From the NCBI RefSeq assembly GCF_012530535.1, contig NZ_CP051299.1:930001-994000 (forward strand): 64,000 bases of DNA, read 5' to 3'. The position numbers and the translations under genes are program-made. The stretch comes from Microcella flavibacter (GTDB taxonomy: Bacteria > Actinomycetota > Actinomycetes > Actinomycetales > Microbacteriaceae). A model generated the notes under the pieces. The model was given only the letters and a program-made list of their open reading frames with translations, did not search any database and was not told where the DNA came from. This document shows positions 52,230-61,217 of the stretch, piece after piece; the first letter of the stretch is position 1, and the number at the start of each line of letters is the position of its first letter.

Positions 52230-52357
52230 AGCCGACCGCCCACTTTCCCAAAATCGAGGTTCGGATCGCACGGACCCGTCGCTGGTTCCGCCCGGATAAG
52301 CCTAACCACTTCCGACCCGCACTACCGGCCCTCGAGCGGGGTGGCTAGCGTTCACCC

Positions 52358-53797
52358 GTGCGATTCCTCAGCGAGCGGCCTCCCCACGACCTGACCTACT
52401 CCGACGTGTTCCTCGTCCCCGCGCGCTCCGCGGTCGGCAGCCGCCTCGGCGTCGACCTCGCGGTCGATGATCGGAGCGGGATGCGCGTGCCGCTCGTCGC
52501 CGCCAACATGACCTCGGTCACCGGTGCGCGGCTCGCCGCCGCCATGGCCCGCCGGGGCGGGCTCGGGGTGCTGCCGCAGGACCTCCCGCTGCAGGATCTC
52601 GACGCCGCGATCCGCGCCGTCAAGGCGGCCGACGCCGTGCTCGACCCGCTCGTGCGCGTCGGCAGCGGCACGACCGTCGCGGAGGCGCTGCGGCGCGCGC
52701 CGGACACCCCCGGCGCCCTGCTGACGATCGTCGACGGCTCGGGGGAGCCCGTGCGGTGCATCCCGGTCGCCGCGCTGCGGCACGTGCTGCCCGATGCGGA
52801 GCTCGGCGACGTCGTCGCCGAGGCCGTGCCCGCCGTCGACGACGAGGACGTCACCGAGCCGCGCCAGGCATTCGACCTCATCGAGGCGGCGGGGGTCGAG
52901 GCCGTCGCCGTCATGCACCACGGCCGCATCATCGGCTCGCTGAGCGCGCGCAGCGCAGTCCGCGCCACCCTCTACGAGCCGGCGCAAGATGCGCACGGCC
53001 GGCTGCGCGTCGCGGCCGCCGTCGGCGTCAACGGCGACCCGGCGGAGCGCGCCGCGGCGCTCGTGCAGGCGGGCGTCGACGTGCTCGTGCTCGACACCGC
53101 CCACGGGCACCAGCAGCAGATGATCGAGGCGGTGCGCGCCGTCGCGGCGCGGTCGCTCGGCGTGCCGATCGTCGGGGGCAACATCGTCACGGCGCAGGCC
53201 GCGCGCGATCTCGCCGAAGCCGGGGCCGACATCCTCAAGGTCGGGGTCGGCCCGGGAGCGATGTGCACGACGCGCATGATGACCGCTGTCGGCCGCCCGC
53301 AGTTCTCGGCCGTGCTCGAGACGGCCGAGGCCGCGCGCGAGCACGGCGCCCGGGTGTGGGCCGACGGCGGCGTGCGCTACCCGCGCGACGTCGCGCTCGC
53401 GCTCGCGGCCGGCGCCTCGGCCGTGATGATCGGCTCGTGGTTCGCCGGCACCCTCGAAGCGCCCGGCGAGATCCTCGTCGACGAGACCGGCCGCTGGTAC
53501 AAGGAGTCGTGGGGCATGGCGTCGACCAAGGCGGTCGAGCAGCGCTTCCGCCGCCTCGACGGCTTCGAGCGGGCGCGCAAGACGCTGTTCGCGGAGGGGA
53601 TCTCGAGCTCGCGCATCCTGCTCGATCCGCAGCGGCCGTCGCTCGACGACCTGCTCGACATGATCACCTCGGGCCTACGCTCCTCCATGACCTACGCGGG
53701 TGCGGCCACGCTGCCGGAGTTCGCCGAGCGCGCCGTCGTCGGCGTGCAGTCGGCGGCGGGGTACGAGGAGGGGAAGGCGCTGCCGGTCTCCTGGTGA
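52358..53797 (+). CDS. guaB1: GuaB1 family IMP-dehydrogenase-related protein (GMP reductase)
   Basis: A 479-residue TIM-barrel enzyme with two CBS motifs inserted at about residues 95-215 ([53 protein letters not shown]). The catalytic cysteine is in [12 protein letters not shown] (Cys303). [10 protein letters not shown] at the start is typical. Mycobacterial GuaB1 was shown to act as a CBS-containing GMP reductase, so purine salvage is the best call over IMP oxidation. TAGCGT six bases before the GTG suggests leaderless transcription. Confidence 0.88.
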   Translation: MRFLSERPPHDLTYSDVFLVPARSAVGSRLGVDLAVDDRSGMRVPLVAANMTSVTGARLAAAMARRGGLGVLPQDLPLQDLDAAIRAVKAADAVLDPLVRVGSGTTVAEALRRAPDTPGALLTIVDGSGEPVRCIPVAALRHVLPDAELGDVVAEAVPAVDDEDVTEPRQAFDLIEAAGVEAVAVMHHGRIIGSLSARSAVRATLYEPAQDAHGRLRVAAAVGVNGDPAERAAALVQAGVDVLVLDTAHGHQQQMIEAVRAVAARSLGVPIVGGNIVTAQAARDLAEAGADILKVGVGPGAMCTTRMMTAVGRPQFSAVLETAEAAREHGARVWADGGVRYPRDVALALAAGASAVMIGSWFAGTLEAPGEILVDETGRWYKESWGMASTKAVEQRFRRLDGFERARKTLFAEGISSSRILLDPQRPSLDDLLDMITSGLRSSMTYAGAATLPEFAERAVVGVQSAAGYEEGKALPVSW

Positions 53798-53846
53798 TCG
53801 CCCGAGCGGGCCGGATGCTCACGGCCGGCCCCGGAGGAGCCCTCGT

Positions 53847-53852
53847 TATACT
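53847..53852 (+). promoter_or_regulatory. -10 box before the CNNM operon leader
   Basis: TATACT at 53847-53852 is a near-consensus -10 hexamer in a GC-rich intergenic region. It would start transcription around 53859-53863, exactly where the small leader frame begins. No -35 consensus is apparent. Confidence 0.55.
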
Positions 53853-53862
53853 CGTCCGCATC

Positions 53863-53952
53863 ATGGATGACCCTCCGTCTTCGACGTCCGACCCCTGCCA
53901 TAGACCCTCCGCCCCTCTCCATCTGATCGGGGGCGCCGTCGGTGGGAACTGA
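53863..53952 (+). CDS. Possible leader peptide upstream of the CNNM genes
   Basis: A 29-codon frame, ATG 53863 to TGA 53950-53952, overlaps the first codons of the CNNM-type gene (GTG 53942). It starts MDDPPSSTSDP and contains six prolines and four aspartates in the first 20 or so residues, and uses codons rare here (AGA, CCT, TCT). The ATG is ten bases after the TATACT box. The arrangement resembles transcription/translation-coupled leaders of magnesium transport genes, but only by analogy; it may not be translated. Confidence 0.35.
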   Translation: MDDPPSSTSDPCHRPSAPLHLIGGAVGGN

Positions 53953-55264
53953 ATGGATCCTGCTCGGGGTGGGCGTGCTGCTCACCATCGGCACCGGCCT
54001 CTTCGTGGCCAGCGAGTTCGCCCTCGTCAATCTCGACCGCTCCGAGCTCGAGGCCCGGCAGGCCCGCGGTGAGAAGCGGCTGGGGCCCACCATCTCGGCC
54101 CTCAAGATCACCTCGACGCACCTCTCGAGCGCGCAGCTCGGCATCACACTGACGACGCTGCTCACCGGCTACACGATGGAGCCCGCGATCTCGGGGATGC
54201 TCGCCGGGCCGCTCGAGGCGATCGGCCTCCCCGAGGCGGTCGTCCCCGTCATCGGCACCATCACCGCCGTCGTCATCGCCACCCTGCTGTCGATGATCGT
54301 CGGCGAGCTCGTGCCGAAGAACTTCGCGCTCTCGCTGCCGCGGCAGACGGCGAAGCTCGTCATCCCGTTCCAGATCGTCTTCACGACCGTGTTCAAGCCG
54401 GCCATCGTGCTGCTCAACAACACGGCCAACGCCATCCTGCGCGGCGTCGGCATCGAGCCGAAGGAGGAGCTCAGCGGCGCGCGCACGGCCGAGGAGCTCT
54501 CGAGCCTCGTCCGCCGCTCGGCGAGCCAGGGCAGCCTCGACAGCGACACGGCCACGCTGCTCTCGCGCACGCTCGCCTTCGCCCAGCACACCGCGCAGGA
54601 CGTCATGACGCCCCGCCCCCGCGTCGCGAGCGTCGAGCGCGGCGACACGGCGCAGGACGTCATCGACCTCGCGCGCCGCACCGGCCACTCTCGGTTCCCC
54701 GTCATCGACGGGTCGATCGACGACATCGTCGGCATCGTTCACGTCAAGCAGGCCGTCGCCGTGCCGCACGACCGACGCGCCGAGGTCTCGGCCGCCGCGC
54801 TGCAGAACGACGCGCTGCGGGTGCCCGAGACGATGATGCTCGACACCCTGCTCGCCGAGCTGCGCGGCCGCGGCTACCAGATGGCCGTCGTCGTCGACGA
54901 GTACGGCGGCACCGCCGGCGTCGCGACCCTCGAGGATCTCGTCGAGGAGCTCGTCGGCGAGGTCTCCGACGAGCACGACCGCGTGCTCGTCGGCGTCGTG
55001 CGATCGCGCGACTGGCTGACCTTCCCCGGCATGCTGCGCCCCGACGAGCTGCGCGACCGCGTCGGCGTCACCGTGCCCGAGGAGGGCCCGTGGGAGACGC
55101 TCGGCGGCTACCTCATGGCCGAGCTGGGCCGGCTGCCCGTCGTCGGCGACCTCGTCGAGCACGAGGCCGGCACCTTCCGCATCGAGCGGCTCGACGGGCG
55201 GCGCATCGACCGGGTGCGCTTCACGCCGAAGCGCGTCGACGAGCCCGAGGAGGGCGAGCGATGA
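53942..55264 (+). CDS. CNNM/CorC-type (hemolysin C family) membrane protein
   Basis: A 440-residue protein: DUF21 membrane domain with four hydrophobic segments (LLGVGVLLTIGTGLFVASEFALVNLDRSELEARQ; ATLLSMIVGELVPKNFALSLPR), two CBS domains (MTPRPRVASVERGDTAQDVIDLARRTGHSRFPVID; VPETMMLDTLLAELRGRGYQMAVVVDEYGGTAGVATLEDLVEELVGE) and a CorC_HlyC domain at the end. Bacterial homologues (MpfA, YugS) export Mg2+ or protect against high Mg2+. It is translationally coupled to a second, shorter paralogue (ATGA). Confidence 0.92.
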   Translation: MGTEWILLGVGVLLTIGTGLFVASEFALVNLDRSELEARQARGEKRLGPTISALKITSTHLSSAQLGITLTTLLTGYTMEPAISGMLAGPLEAIGLPEAVVPVIGTITAVVIATLLSMIVGELVPKNFALSLPRQTAKLVIPFQIVFTTVFKPAIVLLNNTANAILRGVGIEPKEELSGARTAEELSSLVRRSASQGSLDSDTATLLSRTLAFAQHTAQDVMTPRPRVASVERGDTAQDVIDLARRTGHSRFPVIDGSIDDIVGIVHVKQAVAVPHDRRAEVSAAALQNDALRVPETMMLDTLLAELRGRGYQMAVVVDEYGGTAGVATLEDLVEELVGEVSDEHDRVLVGVVRSRDWLTFPGMLRPDELRDRVGVTVPEEGPWETLGGYLMAELGRLPVVGDLVEHEAGTFRIERLDGRRIDRVRFTPKRVDEPEEGER

Positions 55265-56310
55265 TCTCCGAATCCGACTGGTGGGGCCTCGCCTGGCTCG
55301 TCGTGCTGCTCGCCGGCAACGCCTTCTTCGTCGGCGCCGAGTTCGCCGTCATCGCCGCGAAGCGCTCCCAGATCGAGCCGCGCGCCGAAGCCGGCTCGCG
55401 CGCCGCGAAGACCGCCCTGTGGGCGATGGAGCACGCGACGCTCATGCTCGCCACGAGCCAGCTCGGCATCACCGTGTGCTCCCTGCTCATCCTCAACGTC
55501 TCCGAGCCCGCCCTGCACCACATCCTCGAGATCCCGCTCGAGCTGACCGGCCTGCCGGTCGAGGTCGTGAGCGGCATCGCCTTCGCGATGGCGCTGCTCA
55601 TCGTGACCTTCCTGCACGTCGTGCTCGGCGAGATGGTGCCGAAGAACATCTCCTTCTCGCTGCCGACGCGCGCCGTGCTGCTGCTCGCGCCGCCGCTCGT
55701 CGCGGTCGCCCGCGTCTTCGGCGTCCTCATCCGGGCGCTCAACGCCATCGCGAACAGCGTGCTGCGGGCCTTCAAGGTCGAGCCGAAGGACGAGGCCGCG
55801 AGCGCGTTCACGCTCGAGGAGGTCGCCACCATCGTCGAGCAGTCGCAGCGCGAGGGCCTGCTGCACGACCGCTCCGGCGCCCTCACCGCGGCCTTCGAGT
55901 TCACGACGAAGACCGTGAGCGACGTCGCCGTGCCCATGGCCGAGCTCGTCACCCTGCCGGAGGACGCCTCGCCCGCCGACGTCGAACGGGCCGTCGCGCA
56001 GCGCGGCTTCAGCCGCTACGTGCTCGTCGACGAGGCCGGCGAGCCCACGGGCTACGTGCACCTCAAGGACGTCATCGACCTCGACGAGGACGAGTTCGAC
56101 GACCCCGTGCCGCCGAAGCGCATCCGCCGCCTCGTGTCGATCCTCAGCCGGGCCGACCTCGAGGACGGGCTCGCCGTCATGCGCCGATCGGGCGCGCACC
56201 TCGCCCGCTCCGTCGACGAGCAGGGCAACGTCACCGGCGTGCTGTTCCTCGAGGACATCATCGAGGAGCTCGTCGGCGAGGTGCAGGACGCGACGCGGCG
56301 GCGGCTGTAG
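55261..56310 (+). CDS. Second CNNM-type membrane protein, without CorC_HlyC domain
   Basis: A 349-residue paralogue of the preceding protein. It has the DUF21 domain (LLAGNAFFVGAEFAVIAAKRSQIEPRAEAGSRAAKTAL; LHVVLGEMVPKNISFSLPTRAVLL) and CBS pair (AVPMAELVTLPEDASPADVERAVAQRGFSRYVLVDEAGEPTGYVHLKDVIDLDED; VTGVLFLEDIIEELVGEV) but stops after the CBS domains. Cotranscription suggests the two proteins form a heterodimer in the membrane, since CNNM proteins act as dimers. Confidence 0.92.
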   Translation: MISESDWWGLAWLVVLLAGNAFFVGAEFAVIAAKRSQIEPRAEAGSRAAKTALWAMEHATLMLATSQLGITVCSLLILNVSEPALHHILEIPLELTGLPVEVVSGIAFAMALLIVTFLHVVLGEMVPKNISFSLPTRAVLLLAPPLVAVARVFGVLIRALNAIANSVLRAFKVEPKDEAASAFTLEEVATIVEQSQREGLLHDRSGALTAAFEFTTKTVSDVAVPMAELVTLPEDASPADVERAVAQRGFSRYVLVDEAGEPTGYVHLKDVIDLDEDEFDDPVPPKRIRRLVSILSRADLEDGLAVMRRSGAHLARSVDEQGNVTGVLFLEDIIEELVGEVQDATRRRL

Positions 56311-56349
56311 GCCGCCGCCCCGGGCGGGCTGCTCGAGGGGATCCGGCGA

Positions 56350-57444
56350 CTAGCCGTGCGCGCGCACGTACTGGGGCGGCACCAGGGCGGCGTGCGCCGA
56401 CTCGTCGCCCAGAGCGAGTGCGAAGCGCTGCGCGGCGTGCGGATCGCGCATCCACTCTCGGCCCATCATGATCGCGTCGGCGTCGCCCGCCGCGATGATC
56501 GCCTCGGCCTGCTGCGCCTCGGTGATGAGGCCGACGGCGCTCACCGGCACGCCGCCCTCGCGGCGCACGTGCGCGGCGAGCGGCACCTGGTAGCCCGGGC
56601 CGACGGGGATGGCGGCGCGCACGAGGCCGCCGCTGGAGATGTCGAAGAGGTCGGCGCCGGCCTCGAGCGACCAGGCGGCGACCTTCGCGGTCTGGTGCTC
56701 GTCCCAGCCGCCCTCCGTCCAGTCGGTGCCGGAGAAGCGCACGAGCACCGGAACGTCGACGGCGGCGCGCACGGCGCGGACGACGTCGATCAGGAGGCGC
56801 GCGCGGTTCTCGAGGCTGCCGCCCCAGGCGTCGTCGCGCTCGTTCGACAGCGGCGACAGGAACTGGTGCAGCAGGTAGCCGTGGGCGGCGTGGATCTCGA
56901 CCAGGTCGAAGCCGGCCTCGACGGCGAGGCGGGCGGAGTCGGCGAACGCGTCCACGACGCGCTGGATGCCCTCGGCGTCGAGCGTCGCGGGGACGGCGTA
57001 CCCGTCGAAGGCGACGGCGGACGGTGCCACCGGGGTCCAGCCGCCGTGCTCGGCGGGCATCGTGCCCCGGCCCGCGTGACCCTCGGTCGTGGCGCCCCAC
57101 TCGGGGTAGACGCTCGCCTTGCGGCCCGCGTGGGCGAGCTGCACGCCCGCCGCGGCGCCCTGCGAGTGGATGAAGTCGGTGATGCGGCGCCAGGCCTGCG
57201 CCTGCTCGGCGTTCCACAGGCCGGTGTCGTGCGGGCTGATGCGACCCTCGGGCACGACCGCCGTCGCCTCGGCGATCACGAGCCCCGCCCCGCCGCGGGC
57301 GAACGAGCCGAGGTGCACGAGGTGCCAGTCGTGCGGCACGCCGTCGGCGGCGTCGACCGAGTACTGGCAGAGGGGCGCGACCCAGAGGCGGTTGCGTACC
57401 TCGAGCTCGCGGATGGTCAGGGGGGAGAAGAGCGCGCTGGTCAC
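56350..57444 (-). CDS. NADH:flavin oxidoreductase, old yellow enzyme family (YqjM-like)
   Basis: A 364-residue FMN TIM-barrel protein. Motifs: FSPLTIRELEVRNRLWVAPLCQYS (cysteine of the YqjM class), VQLAHAGRKAS, EIHAAHGYLLHQFLSPLSNERDDAWGGSLENRARLLIDVVRAVR and DADAIMMGREWMRDP. It reduces activated C=C bonds of enals or nitro compounds; the physiological substrate is unknown. GTG 57444 has GGAGG almost touching it, so TTG at 57456, four codons earlier, is an alternative start. Confidence 0.9.
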   Translation of the reverse strand: MTSALFSPLTIRELEVRNRLWVAPLCQYSVDAADGVPHDWHLVHLGSFARGGAGLVIAEATAVVPEGRISPHDTGLWNAEQAQAWRRITDFIHSQGAAAGVQLAHAGRKASVYPEWGATTEGHAGRGTMPAEHGGWTPVAPSAVAFDGYAVPATLDAEGIQRVVDAFADSARLAVEAGFDLVEIHAAHGYLLHQFLSPLSNERDDAWGGSLENRARLLIDVVRAVRAAVDVPVLVRFSGTDWTEGGWDEHQTAKVAAWSLEAGADLFDISSGGLVRAAIPVGPGYQVPLAAHVRREGGVPVSAVGLITEAQQAEAIIAAGDADAIMMGREWMRDPHAAQRFALALGDESAHAALVPPQYVRAHG

Positions 57445-57529
57445 ACCTCCATCCAAGCCCGTGCCCGCCGAGCGTATTCCGACAGCACGGCGCACCGGGC
57501 CGGCTCGGCGGCGCGGCTAGGGTGACCGC

Positions 57530-58366
57530 GTGACCTCCCCGCCGCTCATGACCCCCGCCGACGCCGCGCGGCTCATCGCCGTGCCGACCGAGGCCAGCCA
57601 CAAGTACACGCGCGGCGTGCTCGGCGTGGTGACCGGGTCGACGCAGTACCCGGGCGCCGCGGTGCTCGGCGTCGAGGCGGCCCTGCGCACGGGCGTCGGC
57701 ATGCTGCGCTACCTCGGCGACGCGCGCCCGAGCGACCTCGTGCTGCAGCGCCGGCCCGAGGCCGTCACCTCGGCCGGCCGCGTGCAGGCCTGGCTGCTCG
57801 GCAGCGGCATGGGGCCCGCCTCCGATCGCGACGAGGCCGCCCGCGATCGTCTCGCCCTCGCCCTCGATTCGGGATGCCCGCTCGTGCTCGACGCGGGCGC
57901 CCTCGACCTCGTCGACTCCTCGTCGGCGCCGCGCGTGCTCACCCCGCACGCCGGCGAACTGGCCGCGCTGCTCGGCGCGTCCCGCGCCGAGGTCGAGCAG
58001 CACCCCCTCGCCAGCGCCCGGGCGGCCGCGGAGCGGCACGGCGCCACCGTGCTGCTGAAGGGCAGCACGAGCATCGCCGTCGAGCCCGGCGGTCGCGCGC
58101 GCACGGCCCGCTCGGCCCCCGCCTGGCTGGCCACGGCCGGCGCCGGGGACGCGCTCGCCGGCATCCTCGGGGCGCTCGTCGCCACGCACGCCGAGGAGGT
58201 GCAGGGTGAGCCGGCGCTGCTGGTCGACCTCGCGGCCGCCGCAGCGGTGCTGCACGGCCTCGCCGCGGAGGCGGCCTCGGCCGGCGGTCCGCTCACGGTG
58301 CTCGACCTGTGCGCGCAGCTCGGTCCGACCATCGCGCGGCTGCTGCGGGAGCATCCCGAGCCCTGA
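57530..58366 (+). CDS. nnrD: ADP-dependent NAD(P)H-hydrate dehydratase
   Basis: A 278-residue protein with only the kinase-fold domain (YjeF C-terminal type): KYTRGVLGVVTGSTQYPGAAVLG, LLGSGMGP, LDAGALDLVDSSSAPRVLTPHAGELAALLG and WLATAGAGDALAGILGALVA (GAGD active-site motif). It repairs hydrated NADH and NADPH. The epimerase NnrE domain is not in this gene. TAGGGT six bases before GTG fits leaderless transcription. Confidence 0.93.
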   Translation: MTSPPLMTPADAARLIAVPTEASHKYTRGVLGVVTGSTQYPGAAVLGVEAALRTGVGMLRYLGDARPSDLVLQRRPEAVTSAGRVQAWLLGSGMGPASDRDEAARDRLALALDSGCPLVLDAGALDLVDSSSAPRVLTPHAGELAALLGASRAEVEQHPLASARAAAERHGATVLLKGSTSIAVEPGGRARTARSAPAWLATAGAGDALAGILGALVATHAEEVQGEPALLVDLAAAAAVLHGLAAEAASAGGPLTVLDLCAQLGPTIARLLREHPEP

Positions 58367-58410
58367 ACGGTCGGCACGGCGCACCTCCGCCGCGGCGATA
58401 GCCTGTCGGC

Positions 58411-59748
58411 GTGACGCGCCCGCTCGCCCTCCTCCGCGAGACCGCCGCTCGCCCGCTCGCCCTCTGGATCGCCTTCGCGCTCGTGCACGCCTGGCTGTGG
58501 TTCCTCAACCTCACGGCCCCCGGGTTCCCGCTCGGCGACGTCGACTTCGCCTACCTGCCGTGGGTCGAGCAGGGCCTCATCGGCGGTCGCTGGCTCGGCA
58601 TCGACGCCGGCTGGGTGTACCCCTACGTCGCGCTCGCGCCCATGCTCGCGGCCTACGTCGGCGGGCCTGCGCTCTACACCGAGGCCTGGCTGGCGCTCGT
58701 CACCGCGCTGAACGCCGGGGCGCTGCTGTGCCTCTCGGGCGTCGGCCGCCGGGTGCGCCACGTCCTGCCCGCCTGGTGGTGGATGCTCCTCCTCACCCTC
58801 CTCGGCCCGATCGCGCTCGGCCGCATCGACTCGATCACCGCGCCCCTCGCGGTCGCCGCGGTCGCCCTGCTCGCGCGCCGGCCCCGGATCGCCGCGGCGC
58901 TGCTCGCCCTCGGCGCGTGGATCAAGATCTGGCCGGGCGCCCTGCTGCTCGCAGCCGCGATCGCGGCCCGGCATCGCGCGGCAGTGATCGGCACCGCGGC
59001 GGCCTTCTCGGCACTCGTCGTGGCGCTCGGGCTCGCTCTGGGCGGCACGACGGCCCTGCTCACGCCGATCACCGAGCAGGCCGGTCGCGGCCTGCAGGTC
59101 GAGTCGGTCGTCGCGACCGTCTGGCTGTGGGCCGCTGCCGCGGGGGAGTGGGGCGCGCGGGTCTACTACGACGACCCGCTGCTCACTTTCCAGGTGGCGG
59201 GCCTCGGCGTCGACGCGGCGGCCGCGGCCATGACCCCGCTGCTCGCCGTGGGCGTCGGCGTGCTCGTGCTGCTCGCCGTCGTCGCCCAGCAGCGCGGCGT
59301 CGACGAGCAGCGGCTGCTGCCCGTGCTCGGCATCGCCCTCGTCGCGGCCCTCGTCGTGCTCAACAAGGTCGGGTCGCCCCAGTTCGCGACGTGGCTGGCC
59401 GCCCCCATCGTGCTCGGCCTGCTCGCGCAGCGCCGCGGCGGCCCGCACATGGCGGTGCCCGCCTGCCTCGCCCTCGCGATCGCCGCGCTGACGCAGACCC
59501 TCTACCCGGTGCTGTACGGCCGGCTGCTCGCGCTCGAGCCCGTCATGCTCGCCGCCATCACCGTGCGGAACCTGCTCTGGGTGGCGCTGCTCGCCTGGGG
59601 GGTCGCGGCGCTCGTGCGGCTCGTCCGCGCGTCGCCGGTTCCGACGGCGGAGTCGTCGGCTGGGTCGTGGTCGGAGTCTGCCGTCGACCGCCCGGCGCGG
59701 CGTGGCAGGCTGGGTGCTCCGCCACTCGAGCAGGGAGCATCCTCATGA
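58411..59748 (+). CDS. Multi-pass membrane glycosyltransferase (GT87/mannosyltransferase-like)
   Basis: A 445-residue protein with about ten membrane segments. An acidic pair just after helix 1 (FPLGDVDFAYLPWVEQG) and GRIDSITAPLAVAAVALLARRPRIAAALLALGAWIKIWPGALL resemble DUF2029/GT87 enzymes, GT-C transferases that use polyprenyl-phosphate mannose on the outer membrane face. The motif AWIKIWPG is typical of this group. TAGCCT is six bases before GTG. The C-terminal 40 residues are Ser/Pro-rich. Acceptor unknown. Confidence 0.78.
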   Translation: MTRPLALLRETAARPLALWIAFALVHAWLWFLNLTAPGFPLGDVDFAYLPWVEQGLIGGRWLGIDAGWVYPYVALAPMLAAYVGGPALYTEAWLALVTALNAGALLCLSGVGRRVRHVLPAWWWMLLLTLLGPIALGRIDSITAPLAVAAVALLARRPRIAAALLALGAWIKIWPGALLLAAAIAARHRAAVIGTAAAFSALVVALGLALGGTTALLTPITEQAGRGLQVESVVATVWLWAAAAGEWGARVYYDDPLLTFQVAGLGVDAAAAAMTPLLAVGVGVLVLLAVVAQQRGVDEQRLLPVLGIALVAALVVLNKVGSPQFATWLAAPIVLGLLAQRRGGPHMAVPACLALAIAALTQTLYPVLYGRLLALEPVMLAAITVRNLLWVALLAWGVAALVRLVRASPVPTAESSAGSWSESAVDRPARRGRLGAPPLEQGASS

Positions 59749-60062
59749 TCGTCGCCTTCTCCGTCGCCCCCTCGGGCGGCTCCTCGAGCGATTCGGTGCA
59801 CGACGCCGTGGCCGCGGCCGTGCGGGTGGTGCGCGAGTCGGGGCTGCCGAACCGCACCTCGTCGATGTTCACCGAGATCGAGGGGGAGTGGGATGAGGTG
59901 ATGGCGGTCGTGCGCGCCGCGACCGAGGCCGTCGGCGCCTACGGCTCCCGGGTCTCGCTCGTGCTCAAGGCCGACATCCGGCCCGGTCGAGCGGGCGAGC
60001 TCGACGGCAAACTGCAGCGGCTCGAGGCGGCGATCGCCGAGCAGGAGCGCTCGGCGGACTAG
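59745..60062 (+). CDS. MTH1187-family thiamine-binding protein
   Basis: A 105-residue ferredoxin-like-fold protein: MIVAFSVAPSGGSSSDSVHDAVAAAVRVVRESGLPNRTSSMFTEIEGEWDEVMAVVRAATEAV. This is the DUF77/MTH1187 family, whose members bind thiamine. It overlaps the glycosyltransferase gene by ATGA. There is no TPP-type riboswitch sequence upstream that I can recognise. Confidence 0.87.
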   Translation: MIVAFSVAPSGGSSSDSVHDAVAAAVRVVRESGLPNRTSSMFTEIEGEWDEVMAVVRAATEAVGAYGSRVSLVLKADIRPGRAGELDGKLQRLEAAIAEQERSAD

Positions 60063-60165
60063 CGCCGCGAGAGCGAGCGGCTCCGTCGGAGGACGATTCC
60101 GGAGGCCGTGCGGGGGCGGTGCCTCGAGTGCGGTGCCTGAGGGGCAACGCCTCGAGGGCGGTGGC

Positions 60166-61128
60166 TCAGCGCTGGTCGTCGGACTCGAACGGGGCGACGC
60201 GGTCGCGCACCTCGCTCGCCGAGACGGGGCGCGGCGCCTCGCCGGCCTCGTCGTCGGACTGCCGCGGCGGGACGACGTAGGCCTGCGTCGGCGTGGCCTC
60301 GGCCGGCTCGGTGAGGGCCGGAGCGGAGCCGCCGACGACGACCGGCGTGCTCGCCGAGGGCGGGGTGACCGGGGGCTCGTCGTGGTGGGCGACCGGGGCG
60401 GCGGCTGCCGTCGGTGCGGGCGCCGGGGTCGGAGCGGGGGCGGAGGAGGCCGGGCTCGCGGCCGGCACGATCGCGGGCGCGGCGACCGGAGCGGCAGCGG
60501 GCGCCGGGGCCGGCGCGGCGGCGGGTGCGGCCTGCTGCGGGGCGGGGCCACCGACGGCGGCGCTCTCGCGCTCGCTCGTGCGCGACGACTCCCAGCGGGC
60601 CTGCTCGGCGACGAGGGCCTGCTCGTCGGCGTCGGTCTCGTACTTCCAGCGGTCGATGTCGGCGCCGAAGAGCTTCTTCGCGCTGCGCGGCTTCTCGCTC
60701 CAGGCGATGAGGCGGTCGCGGTACTCGGCGAGCGTCTGCTGCGCCTGGAAGGAGAACCCGGCGGAGTTGCGCTTCATGTCGCCCAGCTGGTGGGCCGCCC
60801 AGGAGGCGGCGAGCGAGGCGCCGGCGACGGGCAGCAGGCGGATGCGGGTCTCGGCCTCGCCGATGAGGTGGTCGACCTGCACGCGCTCGACGGTGCTGAG
60901 CCCGTTCCAGCCGGCGGCCTTGCGCCCGGCGAGCACGAGCGCCTGCACCGCGGCGGTGAGGGCATCGCGGTTGTACTGCGCGATGACGCGCTTCGTCGAG
61001 CCGCGGCCGATGGCGCCGCCGATGAGCGCCGCCACGATGATCGCCAGGAAGGGGATGATCGCGCCGAACAGCACGCGCTCGCCCTCGTCGGAAGCCAGCC
61101 AGTCGATGATGTCATTCCCCCATTGCAT
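60166..61128 (-). CDS. Membrane-anchored protein with Ala/Pro-rich tail
   Basis: A 320-residue protein. Residues 18-42 form one membrane helix (ERVLFGAIIPFLAIIVAALIGGAIG) near the N-terminus, followed by about 130 residues of helical cytoplasmic domain (VQVDHLIGEAETRIRLLPVAGASLAASWAAHQLGDMKRNSAGFSFQAQQTLAEYRDRLIAWSEKPRSAKKLFG). Residues about 190-320 are Ala/Pro-rich with a charged end. TAGCCT is six bases before ATG. No family recognised. Confidence 0.75.
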   Translation of the reverse strand: MQWGNDIIDWLASDEGERVLFGAIIPFLAIIVAALIGGAIGRGSTKRVIAQYNRDALTAAVQALVLAGRKAAGWNGLSTVERVQVDHLIGEAETRIRLLPVAGASLAASWAAHQLGDMKRNSAGFSFQAQQTLAEYRDRLIAWSEKPRSAKKLFGADIDRWKYETDADEQALVAEQARWESSRTSERESAAVGGPAPQQAAPAAAPAPAPAAAPVAAPAIVPAASPASSAPAPTPAPAPTAAAAPVAHHDEPPVTPPSASTPVVVGGSAPALTEPAEATPTQAYVVPPRQSDDEAGEAPRPVSASEVRDRVAPFESDDQR

Positions 61129-61217
61129 GGCTGCAGGCTAGCGGCAGCCGGGCGACGGGGATGCGCGCCACACGGGCGCGGTGCATCCCCGTCGAGCGGC
61201 GCACGCCGGGATCGGCG

